Source of the DNA: Stagnihabitans sp043721775
Lineage (GTDB): Bacteria; Pseudomonadota; Alphaproteobacteria; Rhodobacterales; Rhodobacteraceae
Assembly (NCBI GenBank): GCA_043721775.1
Contig: JAYSQA010000141.1
Span: 1-37,529 of the forward strand
Direction: 5' to 3'
DNA length: 37,529 nt
The first letter of the stretch is position 1; the number at the start of each line of letters is the position of its first letter. A program made the position numbers and the translations under genes. The notes below the pieces were generated by a model. That model was given only the letters and a program-made list of their open reading frames with translations. It was not told the DNA's origin and ran no database searches. Positions 8,043-18,722 of this stretch are shown here, piece after piece.

Positions 8043-8977
8043 TTGCGGACCGCTCCGAAGGTAATGCCGCGCAGCAGGTGTTTGCGCAGAAGGATGGTGA
8101 AGACCATGATGGGCAGCAGGAACAAAGTGGCGCCGGCAGCGACGGCGGGCCAGTCCTTGCCACCGGTTCCGATGATGGTGGGGATGAAGGGCGGGGCGGT
8201 CTGGGCAGTGCCAGAGGTCAGCAGGACGGCAAAGGCGTATTCGTTCCACGCGAAGATCAGGCAGAAGATCGCCGTACTGGCGATGCCGGTGGCGGCTTGC
8301 GGCAGGACGACTTTGTAGAACGCCTGAAAGCGGGTGTAGCCGTCGATCAGGGCGGCCTCTTCGTACTCGATCGGGATTTCGTCGATGAAACCCTTCAGCA
8401 GCCACACCGAGAGCGACAGGTTCACGGCGGTATAGAGGAAGATCATGCCGAGGTGCGTGTCGTTCAGGCCCAACTGCCGGTACATCAGGAAGATCGGGAT
8501 GGCGACTGCGATGGGCGGCATCATCCGGGTGGAGAGGATGAAGAACAGAAGGTCGTCTTTCAGCGGCACCTTGAAGCGGCTGAAGGCATAGGCGGCGATG
8601 GTGCCAAGGAACACCGACAGGAAGGTGGAGCCGAAGCCGATGATGACCGAGTTCATGAAACGCTCGCCGTAGCGCGACGGTCCGGTGATGACCATGTCGT
8701 ACTTGCGCACGATAGCATCGTACCAGGTGGCGGGCGGGGCCAAAGCGGCGAGGTCTTCCGGCGTCACCCGGCTGCGCGAGGTGAAAAGGTTGACGTAGCC
8801 TTCCAGCGAGGGGGAGAAGAACACCTTCGGCGGGTAGGCGATGGCGTCGGAGGGCGATTTGAAGCCGGTGGCGATGATCCAGACCAAGGGCAGCAGGGTG
8901 ACCACGGCGTAGAGGATGACCAGTGCGCCTGCGATCCACTTTTGGCGGGGTGAGGGTTCGGTGATGGAAAAGCTCAT
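8039..8977 (-). CDS. CUT1-type sugar ABC transporter permease (MalG-like)
   Basis: This is a 312-residue inner-membrane protein with about six hydrophobic helices. The cytoplasmic EAA loop reads EYEEAALIDGYTRFQAFYK, followed by VVLPQAATG, the docking site for the ATPases. A long periplasmic segment follows the first helix (SPSLEGYVNLF...), normal for MalG-type subunits. The start is ATG 8977, which overlaps the upstream permease stop (ATGA); the frame is open further upstream, but that part is only the shadow of the first permease. It forms the channel with the 8974-9933 product. Confidence 0.9.
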   Translation of the reverse strand: MSFSITEPSPRQKWIAGALVILYAVVTLLPLVWIIATGFKSPSDAIAYPPKVFFSPSLEGYVNLFTSRSRVTPEDLAALAPPATWYDAIVRKYDMVITGPSRYGERFMNSVIIGFGSTFLSVFLGTIAAYAFSRFKVPLKDDLLFFILSTRMMPPIAVAIPIFLMYRQLGLNDTHLGMIFLYTAVNLSLSVWLLKGFIDEIPIEYEEAALIDGYTRFQAFYKVVLPQAATGIASTAIFCLIFAWNEYAFAVLLTSGTAQTAPPFIPTIIGTGGKDWPAVAAGATLFLLPIMVFTILLRKHLLRGITFGAVRK

Positions 8978-9933
8978 CTGTCTTTCACCTTGTTCAGCGC
9001 TTTGACGTAGATGGAGGCGAGGCCGAAGACGGTCACGAAAAGGATCACGGCGTAGGCGGATGCGTAACCGGTGCGCCACTTTTCAAACGCCTCACGTTTG
9101 AGGTCGATGGAGACGAGTTGGGTTGTGGCGCCCGGGCCGCCCCCAGTCAGTTGCACGACAAGGTCGAACATCTTGAAGTTCTCGATGCCACGGAACAGCA
9201 CGGCCAGCATCAGGAAGGGCAGGACCATGGGGATGGTGATGGTCCAGAACTGCCGCCATTTGGAAGCGCGGTCACACTCGGCGGCTTCGTAGATCGAGGG
9301 CGGGATGGAGCGCAGGCCCGCAAGGCAGATCAGCATGACGAAGGGGGTCCACATCCAGGTGTCAACGATGATGATCGACCATGGCGCGAGGGCGACTTCG
9401 CCGATCATCGAAAAGCTGGAAGGGTCGGCACCGGTAAAGAAGGCCACGACATAGTTGAACAGGCCGATTTGCGGCTGGTACAGAAAGGTCCAGAAGTTGC
9501 CGACCACGGCTGGCGACAGCATCATGGGCAGCACGATCAGGGTCGTCCACAGGTCATTGCCGCGGAATTTCTTGTTGATCAGGTAAGCTAAGCTGAAGCC
9601 AATCAGAACTTGCAGCACGATGGTCCAGATCAGGAAATGGGCGGTGGCTTGCAGCGAGGTCCAGGTGTCAACGTTGGTCAAGATCTTGATGTAATTCTCG
9701 ATGCCGACGAAATGTACCGGGTTGTTGGGCCGGTTGGTGCGAAAGTCTGTCAGGGACAGGCGGATCGTCCAGATCAGCGGAAAGATATTGACCGCCAGCA
9801 GCAGGAAGATGGTGGGTGCCACGAACAGCCACGCGATGGTGCGATCTGACAGGCCACGAATGCGCCCAGACAATTTGGGGGCAAGACCGGGCGGCGTGGC
9901 TGACGCTACGCGATGTGCCATGGGGTCGGACAT
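8974..9933 (-). CDS. CUT1-type sugar ABC transporter permease (MalF-like)
   Basis: This is a 319-residue polytopic inner-membrane protein. After a basic cytoplasmic N-terminus, the first helix is TIAWLFVAPTIFLLLAVNIF, followed by the LSLTDF motif common in sugar permeases. The EAA loop reads IPPSIYEAAECDRASKWRQ and is followed by FWTITIPMVLP. The start ATG 9933 is preceded by CAGGAACCC. It is the first gene after the binding protein but is separated from it by 105 bases with two strong stem-loops, which may lower permease synthesis relative to the binding protein. Confidence 0.9.
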   Translation of the reverse strand: MSDPMAHRVASATPPGLAPKLSGRIRGLSDRTIAWLFVAPTIFLLLAVNIFPLIWTIRLSLTDFRTNRPNNPVHFVGIENYIKILTNVDTWTSLQATAHFLIWTIVLQVLIGFSLAYLINKKFRGNDLWTTLIVLPMMLSPAVVGNFWTFLYQPQIGLFNYVVAFFTGADPSSFSMIGEVALAPWSIIIVDTWMWTPFVMLICLAGLRSIPPSIYEAAECDRASKWRQFWTITIPMVLPFLMLAVLFRGIENFKMFDLVVQLTGGGPGATTQLVSIDLKREAFEKWRTGYASAYAVILFVTVFGLASIYVKALNKVKDR

Positions 9934-9968
9934 GATGGGTTCCTGAAACGAGGGCTTAAGGTGATGAT

Positions 9969-10033
9969 GCGCGAGACCCGGTTGGCCCTCAAGGGCCTCG
10001 CGCGGGTTGCCCGTCGTGGGAGACGGCGGGCAA
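9969..10033 (-). promoter_or_regulatory. Two tandem stem-loops between binding-protein and permease genes
   Basis: The gap between the binding protein and permease holds, nearest the binding-protein gene, TTGCCCG (10007-10013) pairing with CGGGCAA (10027-10033). Next come GCGCGAG (9969-9975) and CTCGCGC (9997-10003), enclosing a further GGCCCT/AGGGCC hairpin at 9984-9997. Neither is followed by a U-run, so they look more like mRNA-stabilising or partial-termination structures than a full terminator. In ABC operons such elements commonly keep the binding protein in excess of the membrane subunits. Confidence 0.6.
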
Positions 10034-10038
10034 TGCCT

Positions 10039-11364
10039 TCAGTACTTGCCTTCTTCGTCGAAGGTGGCGTGCCAGTCTTTCACCAGCCCATCCAGCGCCT
10101 CTTTCGCGGTGCCGTTGCCAGCCACGACATAGTCGTGGAAATACTTCTGCGAGGCTTGAAGCAGGGTCGCGTAGCTGGGTTCCGCCCAGAAATCCTTCAC
10201 GATGGCCATGCTGTCGAGAAAGGTCTGCGCATAGGGCTGCGAGGTGGCAAAGCCCGGGTCTTCCACCACGGCCTTCAGCGCCGAGTAGCCGCCAAGTTTC
10301 CACCACTTGGCCTGAACCTCGGGCTGGGCGAACCACTTGATGTAGGACAGGGCCGCATCCTGCTTGTCCGAGGTCGCCACGACGGAAATCCCCTGCCCGC
10401 CCAACTGCGCGAACTGGTCACCATCCGGACCGGCCGGGTTCACGAAATAGCCGGTCTTGTCGCCGCCCACATTCGGGTCGGTGTTGAAGCCCGGCCAGGT
10501 GAAGGCGAAGTTCATCTGCATCGCGACCTGGCCCGACTTGTAGGCATCGACGCCCTCGCCCATATAGGCGTTGGACATGCCGGGGGGCGAGCAGCAGTCG
10601 TACAGCGCCTTGTAGAACTCCAGCCCTTTCACTGCCTTGTCAGAATTCACGAAGCCTTCCATGTCATAGGGCTTGTCGGGGTTATCATACTTGAAGCCGA
10701 AGGAATACAGCACATCCATGGCGCCCATGGTGATGCCTTCGGACCCACGCTCGGTGTAAATATAGGCGCCGTAGACTTTCTTGCCGTCTTCCTCACGCCC
10801 GGTGAAGAAATCGGCGATATCCTTCAGTTCAGCGAAAGTCTTCGGCACGGCCAGATCGCGGCCATACTTGGCCTTGAAATCGGCCTGGTTCTTGGGTTCG
10901 GCGAACCAGTCCTTGCGGTAGGTCCAGCCCACGACGTCACCAAAGGCGGGCAGTGACCAGTAATTTGGCGTATTCTTCGGCCATTCGGAATAGCCCACGA
11001 CGGTTGCCGGGATGAAGGCATCCATCGAGATTTTGTTCTTGTCGAAGAAGTCGTTCAGCTTGAGGTATTGGTTGTTTTCAGCCGCCCCGCCGATCCACTG
11101 GCTATCGCCGATCAGAAGGTCGCACAGCTTGCCGCCCGAGTTCAGTTCATTCAGGAAGCGGTCGGCGAAGCTGGTCCAAGGCGCGAATTCGAAATGCATC
11201 TTGTTGCCGGACTGCGCCTCGTAGTCCTTGGACAGTTCGACCAGCGCGTTGGCCGGGTCCCAAGCGGCCCAGCACAGCGTCAGGTCTTCGGCATGGGCGC
11301 TTGCGCCGCCCATCCCTGCAACGACAGCCAGTGCCGCCGAAGTCTTCAACAGTCTCGCTTTCAT
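10039..11364 (-). CDS. Sugar-type ABC transporter substrate-binding protein (periplasmic)
   Basis: This is a 441-residue binding protein with a clear Sec signal peptide (MKARLLKTSAALAVVAGMGG, cleavage likely after AHA at about residue 25). The mature part has the family-1 extracellular binding-protein pattern: LTLCWAAWDPANALVELSKD, CDLLIGDSQWIGG and VDAYKSGQVAMQMNFAFTWP. The ATG at 11364 follows GGGAGGAATC. The open frame continues upstream, but that part crosses the regulatory region and is not coding. It heads the operon that ends in dihydroxyacetone kinase, and it sits opposite the LacI-type regulator, next to two palindromic operators. It is shorter than GlpV-type glycerol binding proteins as I recall them, so a ketose or another polyol is more likely than glycerol; this is inference. 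Confidence 0.9.
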   Translation of the reverse strand: MKARLLKTSAALAVVAGMGGASAHAEDLTLCWAAWDPANALVELSKDYEAQSGNKMHFEFAPWTSFADRFLNELNSGGKLCDLLIGDSQWIGGAAENNQYLKLNDFFDKNKISMDAFIPATVVGYSEWPKNTPNYWSLPAFGDVVGWTYRKDWFAEPKNQADFKAKYGRDLAVPKTFAELKDIADFFTGREEDGKKVYGAYIYTERGSEGITMGAMDVLYSFGFKYDNPDKPYDMEGFVNSDKAVKGLEFYKALYDCCSPPGMSNAYMGEGVDAYKSGQVAMQMNFAFTWPGFNTDPNVGGDKTGYFVNPAGPDGDQFAQLGGQGISVVATSDKQDAALSYIKWFAQPEVQAKWWKLGGYSALKAVVEDPGFATSQPYAQTFLDSMAIVKDFWAEPSYATLLQASQKYFHDYVVAGNGTAKEALDGLVKDWHATFDEEGKY

Positions 11365-11423
11365 TTTTGATTCCTCCCGGTTCAAGGCCCCGGCCTCCTC
11401 GCCGCGACTCCATGCCCTGACCA

Positions 11424-11453
11424 ACGGTAGATGAGGTACGTACCTCATAGCAA
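11424..11453 (-). promoter_or_regulatory. Possible promoter of the ABC/dhaKL operon with an operator in the spacer
   Basis: On the minus strand TTGCTA (11453-11448) and TACCGT (11429-11424) are 18 bases apart, and the whole spacer is filled by the first palindromic operator. A repressor bound there would exclude RNA polymerase. The boxes are only fair matches; the arrangement is the main support. Confidence 0.4.
11431..11448. promoter_or_regulatory. LacI-family operator 1, perfect 18-bp palindrome
   Basis: ATGAGGTACGTACCTCAT is a perfect palindrome with a central CG, the form expected for LacI-type regulators. It lies between the divergent binding-protein gene and the LacI-type gene. Its 16-bp core is repeated exactly at 11462-11477, with 30 bp between centres (about three helical turns), favouring cooperative binding on one face. 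Confidence 0.85.
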
Positions 11454-11461
11454 GGCATTTT

Positions 11462-11477
11462 TGAGGTACGTACCTCA
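11462..11477. promoter_or_regulatory. LacI-family operator 2, perfect 16-bp palindrome
   Basis: TGAGGTACGTACCTCA repeats the core of operator 1. It lies 53 bases before the regulator start, so it could serve autoregulation while operator 1 covers the transporter promoter. Confidence 0.85.
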
Positions 11478-11530
11478 TATCTGTGGACAGGCCCGGAGAT
11501 TTCAGGGAAAAGGGCTGAAAGGGGACAGGC

Positions 11531-12546
11531 ATGCGACCGACGACGAAGGATCTGGCCAAAGCGGCGGGCGTCAGCCTTGCAACGATCGACCGTGTGCTGA
11601 ACGACCGGACCGGCGTGCGCGAGGATACCGTCAAACGCGTGTCGGAAGCCATTGAGCGGATTGGCTTTAGCCGGAATATTTCGGCTGCCAATCTGGCGCG
11701 CAGCCGCAGCTATCGGTTCCTGTTTCTGCTGCCACGGTCGGGGGATCAGTTTCTGGCGGAGCTGCTGGTGCGGATCACGGAAGCCAATCTGGGCTTTGCG
11801 GCTGAGGCCACGCGGGCCGATGTGGGGCAAATCCACGAAAGCGATCCGCACCAGATTGCCAACTTCCTTGGCGCATTGGACCCCGAACAGGTCGATGGTG
11901 TGGCGATCATGGCACCCGAATCACCGCAGGTCCGCGACGCCAAGGCCCGTCTGGTGCAGCGCGGGATAGAGGCGGTGTCGTTCATCTCTGGCCAGATCAC
12001 CAGTGGTGAGGACTTCGTCGGCATAGATAACCACGCGGCAGGTGCCACCGCAGGCCGCTTGATGGGCCGGTTTTCCGGCCGCGCACCGGGGAAAATCCTG
12101 GTAGTGGCCGAAACCATGCGATCGCGCGACAGTCTGGAGCGGCGCTTGGGCTTTGACGAGGTGATCAATGCCGATTACCCGAACCTGACGGTTCTGCCCT
12201 CGCTGGAAACCCGGGGGGAGCCAGACCGAACCGAAAGCATCCTGCGCAGCACTTTCGCGCATAATCCTGATATTTCGGGGGTCTATATCCTCAGTTCCGA
12301 GGCGCGGGTGCCGTTGCAGACGGTGACGCAACTGACGGCTGCGGGGCATCGTCTGGTCATTGCCCATGAACGCACGCCCTTCACCGAGGCGGCCCTGCTA
12401 TCCCGGCAGATCGACGTTTTGATCACGCAAGACCCCGGCCATCTGGTGCGCAGCGCTATCCGCATTCTGCGCGCGCGCTGCGACCGGCGTGACGTTCTGG
12501 CCAGTCAGGAAAAAATCCGCATTGAGATTCTGATTGCCGAGAACCT

Positions 12547-12550
<4 letters not shown>
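11531..12550 (+). CDS. LacI-family transcriptional regulator of the divergent sugar/dhaKL operon
   Basis: This is a 339-residue protein. Residues 1-50 form a LacI helix-turn-helix and hinge: TTKDLAKAAGVSLATIDRVLN, then VREDTVKRVSEAIERIGF, and the hinge helix AANLARSRS. The rest is a periplasmic-binding-protein-like effector domain. The start is ATG 11531, after GAAAGGGGACAGGC. Gene and target are divergent, with two identical palindromes between them. Effectors of this family are usually sugars or polyols; here probably the transported substrate or its phosphorylated product. Its stop interleaves with the stop of the convergent ATPase gene (12547-12550). Function as repressor is inferred from operator position. 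Confidence 0.9.
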
Positions 12551-14306
<1,756 letters not shown>

Positions 14307-14310
<4 letters not shown>

Positions 14311-15266
14311 TCGAAAACGCAACGCGGGAAGTAAAAGCTTACAACCCAGTTCGGCATATCGACGATTTCCGATATACGCAGGTCGCCACAGGTGGAGACC
14401 AGCATGTAGGCGTCAACCGCCGCCATGCCGCGTGTGGCGGTCAGGAAGTCGACCATACCCGCAACGGCGTCTCGGGAGGCCGTCATCAGGTCGGGGCCGA
14501 TGCCGGTTGTTACCTCATAGCCTTTGGCGTCGAGGTGGCGGGTGACAGGGCCGGGCGTAGTGAAGCGCGGGGTTTTCAGGGCGTAGTTTTTCACCAGATC
14601 GAGGGTCAGGACCACGTCCATCGGGCTTTCAATGGCGGTGCCGCAGACCTCGCCATCGCCTTGGGCTGCATGGGTGTCACCGACGCTGAACAGGGCGCCG
14701 GCGACTTCGATCGGCAGGTAGAGGGTGGTTCCGGCGTTGAGATCGCGAATATCAAGGTTGCCGCCAACCCGGCGCGGCGGGACGACGGAGTGGTGGCCGG
14801 GGTCCGCTGGGGCGTTGCCGATGGTGCCAGCGAAGGGTTTAAGGGGCACGCGGGCTTCGCGGCCGTAAAGCGCGGGCCCCATCTGGCCTGGGTCGTAGCT
14901 CCAGATATGAAGGGCGGGGTCGGTGAACTGGTCGGCTAGCAGGCCGAAGCCGGGGATATTGGCGGTCCATCCGAAGCCACGCCCTTCAAAGGGGCGCGGG
15001 GCGAAGCTGTCGATGGTAACTTTGAGGACGTCGCCAGGTTCAGCGCCTTCGACGTAGATAGGGCCGGAGACCGGGTTGATCTTGCTGAAATCAAGGGCGC
15101 TGACGTCAGCGACTGTAGACGACGGGCCAAGCTGGCCCGCAGATGAGTCGTTGCAGTGGAACCGGATTGTGGAGCCGGGTTCCACCCTTGCGACTGGGGC
15201 AAACGAATTGTCCCAGCCGAAGTGGTGCTGCGCGCCGTGGATTGTGTAGTTGCAAGCTTTGCACAT
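14307..15266 (-). CDS. fmdA: Acetamidase/formamidase family amidohydrolase
   Basis: This 319-residue cytoplasmic enzyme hydrolyses short aliphatic amides (formamide, acetamide) to acid plus ammonia. Family marks: RVEPGSTIRFHCNDSSAGQ near the N-terminus, the conserved SVGDTHAAQGDGEVCGTAIE segment near residue 195 (metal/active-site region), and the C-terminal STCGDLRISEIVD. The start is ATG 15266, because it is 2 bases after the binding-protein stop and begins in the normal place; the longer open frame upstream overlaps the binding-protein gene. An amidase inside an operon controlled by AmiC/AmiR-type proteins fits amide use as a nitrogen or carbon source. The transporter beside it may import the amide or a longer compound from which the amide is made. 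Substrate range is inferred. Confidence 0.9.
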
Positions 15267-15268
15267 GT

Positions 15269-16894
15269 TTATTGCTTTACATAAATGTAGTCGAAGTTGA
15301 CCGGCGTCGCGACCGGGTCGGCGTAGAGGTTGTTGGCGCCGCCTAGCCGGGGCGAGTGCATCGTGTAGCGGCTTTCGTTGAAAACCGGCACCCAAGGGGC
15401 GTCGGCCATGACTTTGCCCATGATGTCGGACCAGGCTTTCATGCGGGCCTCGGTCTGATCGGGGGCGGTCATAGCGTCAGCGGCGGTGGCCGCGGCGTCA
15501 AGGTCTTTGTTGCAGTAGTGCGCCCAGTTCCAGCCGCCGGGGCCGCCAGATTGGCAGGACAGGATCGGGCCGAAGAAGTCGGACGGGTCGGGGAAGTCGG
15601 CGGCCCAAGCCATGCCACCGGACCAGATCATCGGGGCGGAGGCGGGTTCACCGCCCGCTTGGATCACGTTGGCTTGCGCGAGGGACTGGATGGCGGCTTT
15701 GACACCGATCTTGGCGAGGTCTTGCTGGATGGCTTGGGCGATCCGCGGATTCGGGTCGGTGTTGTAGACGAACAGTTGGGTTTCGAAGCCGTCCGGGAAG
15801 CCGGCCTTGGCCAGCAGGGCCTTGGCGGCATCGGGGTCGTAGGCGAAGCCTTTGAAATTCGGATCATAGCCGGGCATTCCGGGGGGCAGGACCTGGCTGG
15901 TGGGCTTGGCGCGACCGTTGATGATTTGCGTCACGCGGTCCTTGTTGATTGCCATGTTGACGGCCTCGCGCACCTCAAGCTTGTCGAAGGGCGGCATGTT
16001 GAGGTTCATCGTGATGTAGCCGGTTTGCAAGGAGGCTTGGCTGACCACCAAAGCGGCCTGCGCCGGGTCGGCCATGACTTCGGTGAACTTGGCGGGGGGG
16101 ATGCCGTCGCCGGGAATGTCGATCTCGCCCTTTTGCAGGCGCAGGAGCGCCACGACGGGTTCCTGGCCGACCTGGAAGGTGATCTTGTCAAGGTAGGGCT
16201 CGCCAGCGCGCCAGTAGTCGGCGTTGCGTTCGAAGACGATTTGCTGGCCAAGGGTCCAGTCGGTCATCTTGAAGGCGCCGGTGCCGACCGGGTGTTTACC
16301 GAAATCAGCGCCTGCGGCTTCAACGGCTTCTTTCGGGACGATGTAACTGAAATTCAACGCCATGATTTGCAGGAAGGTGGCGTCGGGGCGGTTGAGGGTG
16401 ATGGCCACGGTCAGCGGGTCAACGACCTTGACGCCTGCAAGTTCGGTGGCGGAACCGTCGGCCATCTTGTCGGAACCGAGGATCGAGCCGAAGAAGCCTG
16501 CGCCGGGGGATTGGGTTTTCGGATTGGTCACGCGGTCGAGTGAGTACTTCACGTCATCCGCCGTCATCTCGCGCCCGTTGGTGAACTTGACGCCTTTGCG
16601 CAGGTGGAAGGTGAAGGTCATGCCGTCCTTGGAGACGTCATAGCTTTCCGCCAGACCGGGGCGCAGGGTGGTGGTGCCGGGGACATAGTCCATCAACCCG
16701 TCGAAGAGAGACTTGATCATCGACCAGTTCTGCCAGTCGTAGCCGATGGCCGGGTCAAGGGTGGCGACGTCGTCATGGTAGGTGACGGTGATCTCTCCGC
16801 CCTGCTTCGCAGCCGGGTCGGGGACGTAGTCTTGCGCCAGTGCGGGCAGGGTCAGGGCAAGCACGAGGGCGGTGGAGGCGAGCAGGGCTTTCAT
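15269..16894 (-). CDS. Family-5 (DppA/OppA-type) ABC substrate-binding protein
   Basis: This 541-residue periplasmic protein has a Sec signal peptide MKALLASTALVLALTLPALA (cleavage after ALA/Q). The mature chain has the hallmarks of peptide/nickel-type binding proteins: ATLDPAIGYDWQN, then FHLRKGVKFTNGREMTADDV at about residue 95, GTGAFKMTDWTLGQQIVFERN, and a C-terminal NFDYIYVKQ. The ATG at 16894 follows ACAGGAGAGTCCC. It lies between the permease genes and the amidase gene, so it is the receptor of the same importer. The family also binds nickel, opines, glutathione and other small molecules, so a peptide substrate is not implied. Confidence 0.93.
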   Translation of the reverse strand: MKALLASTALVLALTLPALAQDYVPDPAAKQGGEITVTYHDDVATLDPAIGYDWQNWSMIKSLFDGLMDYVPGTTTLRPGLAESYDVSKDGMTFTFHLRKGVKFTNGREMTADDVKYSLDRVTNPKTQSPGAGFFGSILGSDKMADGSATELAGVKVVDPLTVAITLNRPDATFLQIMALNFSYIVPKEAVEAAGADFGKHPVGTGAFKMTDWTLGQQIVFERNADYWRAGEPYLDKITFQVGQEPVVALLRLQKGEIDIPGDGIPPAKFTEVMADPAQAALVVSQASLQTGYITMNLNMPPFDKLEVREAVNMAINKDRVTQIINGRAKPTSQVLPPGMPGYDPNFKGFAYDPDAAKALLAKAGFPDGFETQLFVYNTDPNPRIAQAIQQDLAKIGVKAAIQSLAQANVIQAGGEPASAPMIWSGGMAWAADFPDPSDFFGPILSCQSGGPGGWNWAHYCNKDLDAAATAADAMTAPDQTEARMKAWSDIMGKVMADAPWVPVFNESRYTMHSPRLGGANNLYADPVATPVNFDYIYVKQ

Positions 16895-16923
16895 GGGACT
16901 CTCCTGTTGTCAGCGGATTTTGA

Positions 16924-17844
16924 TTAGCGAATCTTGATTCTGGGGTCGATGAACGGGGTGATGAGGTCGGCCAGAAGGTTGCCGAGAACGATGGCGATGG
17001 CTGAAACCAGCGTCACGGCCATGATGATCGGGATGTCGATGCGCTGGATCGCCTGCCACGCCAGTTGCCCGATGCCGGGCCAGGCGAAGACGCTTTCCAC
17101 CACGACAACGCCGCCCATGAAGACGCCGATGTCGATGCCGATCATGGCGATGATCGGCAGGATGGCGTTCGGGAGGGCGTGTCTCAGGATGACCCTCGTG
17201 CGGGTCAGGCCTTTGGCGCGGGCGGTTCTGATGAAATCGGCGGCCAGCACCTCGATCATCGACGAGCGCATCATGCGGGCGTACCAGCCAGAGCCCAGGA
17301 TGCCCAAGGTGATGGCGGGCAGCACCAAGTGGCGGAAGGTGCCGTAGCCGCCGACCGGGAACCAGCTGAGTTGGACGGCGAAAATATAAAGCAGCAGCAG
17401 GCTGACGACGAATTGCGGGGCAGAGACGGTGACGAAAGAGGTCATCATCAGGATCTGGTCAGTGAGGCGGCCTTTGGTGAGGCTGGCCACTATGCCCATG
17501 GTCAGCCCCAAGGCCAGTTCACAGGTGATGCCTGCGGCCATGAGGAGGAGGGTGGCGGGCAGGCGGGAGCCGATGAGTTCCGCGACTTGGGTTTTTTGCA
17601 GGTAGCTGCGGCCAAAATCGCCGTGCAGCAACGCCCACAGGTAACGGAAGAATTGCACGATGAAGGGTTGGTCGAGGCCAAGTTCGCGGCGGATGTTGGC
17701 GACGGTTTCGGGGGTGGCTGAGCGGCCTGCGATTTGGCGGACCGGGTCGGCGGGCAGGACGTAAAGCAGGAAGAAGGTGATGAAAGCCACACCCAGCAGG
17801 ATCAGGGCGGATTGGATCAGGCGGCGGAGGAGGTAGCTGGGCAT
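16924..17844 (-). CDS. Peptide-type ABC transporter permease (DppB-like)
   Basis: This is a 306-residue inner-membrane protein with six helices and the DppB N-terminus (LLRRLIQSALILLGVAFITF, VLPADPVRQIAG). The EAA loop reads FIRTARAKGLTRTRVILRHA, followed by LPNAILPI. The start ATG 17844 shares one base with the stop of the DppC-like gene (TAATG), the reverse of the usual DppB-DppC order. It pairs with the 17844-18722 product. Confidence 0.92.
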   Translation of the reverse strand: MPSYLLRRLIQSALILLGVAFITFFLLYVLPADPVRQIAGRSATPETVANIRRELGLDQPFIVQFFRYLWALLHGDFGRSYLQKTQVAELIGSRLPATLLLMAAGITCELALGLTMGIVASLTKGRLTDQILMMTSFVTVSAPQFVVSLLLLYIFAVQLSWFPVGGYGTFRHLVLPAITLGILGSGWYARMMRSSMIEVLAADFIRTARAKGLTRTRVILRHALPNAILPIIAMIGIDIGVFMGGVVVVESVFAWPGIGQLAWQAIQRIDIPIIMAVTLVSAIAIVLGNLLADLITPFIDPRIKIR

Positions 17845-18722
17845 TATCCTCGGCCTCTTTGCGTGGGATCGAGGACATCGCGCAGGGCGTCTCCGACGAG
17901 GTTGAAAGCCAATGCCAGCAGGATGATGGCAGCACCGGGAAGGAAGACCAGCCAGGGGGCGGATTGGAAGTAGGTTTGGTTCTCGAAGATGATGTTGCCC
18001 CAGCTGGGAGTTGGGGGTTGGACGCCGACGCCGAGGAAGGAGAGCGTGGCCTCCAGCAGCACGGTGGTGGAGATGCCGAGCGTGCCCCAGACGATGATGG
18101 TGGGGATGAGGTGCGGCAGGATGTGGTGGATCAGGATGCGTCCTGTGCCTGCGCCAAGGGTACGCTCGGCGGCGATGAAGTCGCGTGTCGCGAGGGAGGA
18201 CGTCTCGGTGAAGATCACACGGGCGGTTTGGACCCAGTTCACAAGGGCGATGACCATGGCGACGATCCAGAGGCTTGGCTGGAAGATTGCCGCCAGACAG
18301 ATGGCCAGCAGCAGGGCCGGGAAGGCCATCATCAGGTCGGTGAAGCGCATAAGGAGCGCGCCGATCCAGCCTTTGAAATACCCCGCCAGCAGGCCGACCA
18401 CGGTGCCGATCAGCAGAGACAGGCCATTGGCGACAACTCCGATGATCAGGGAGGTTCTAGCGCCGTACAGGATGCGGGAGAACAGGTCACGGCCCAGGAG
18501 GTCAGTCCCGAATAGGAAGGTGCTGCTGGGGGGCATGGGTGCGCCCTCCAGCGTCAGGCCGTCGAACATTTGCTCGTCGGGGGCATGAGCGACGATGTAG
18601 GGTGCGGCAATCGCGCTGCCTACGACGAGGGCGATGACGATCAGGCCCAGCACCGCCAGTTTGCGGCGCAAGAGGCGGCGGATTGGGCCGGCGGGGCGTT
18701 TGTCAGCCATGGCGAGAGACAT
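17844..18722 (-). CDS. Peptide-type ABC transporter permease (DppC-like)
   Basis: This 292-residue inner-membrane protein has the DppC pattern: first helix LAVLGLIVIALVVGSAIAAP, the FLFGTDLLGRDLFSRILYGA motif at about residue 69, EAA loop FIAAERTLGAGTGRILIHHI and the ending LRDVLDPTQRGRG. I chose ATG 18722 because GGAAAGG lies upstream at the right distance; the ATG at 18710 has no such site. The start falls 20 bases inside the ANTAR regulator gene, suggesting translational coupling between regulator and transporter. Confidence 0.92.
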   Translation of the reverse strand: MSLAMADKRPAGPIRRLLRRKLAVLGLIVIALVVGSAIAAPYIVAHAPDEQMFDGLTLEGAPMPPSSTFLFGTDLLGRDLFSRILYGARTSLIIGVVANGLSLLIGTVVGLLAGYFKGWIGALLMRFTDLMMAFPALLLAICLAAIFQPSLWIVAMVIALVNWVQTARVIFTETSSLATRDFIAAERTLGAGTGRILIHHILPHLIPTIIVWGTLGISTTVLLEATLSFLGVGVQPPTPSWGNIIFENQTYFQSAPWLVFLPGAAIILLALAFNLVGDALRDVLDPTQRGRG

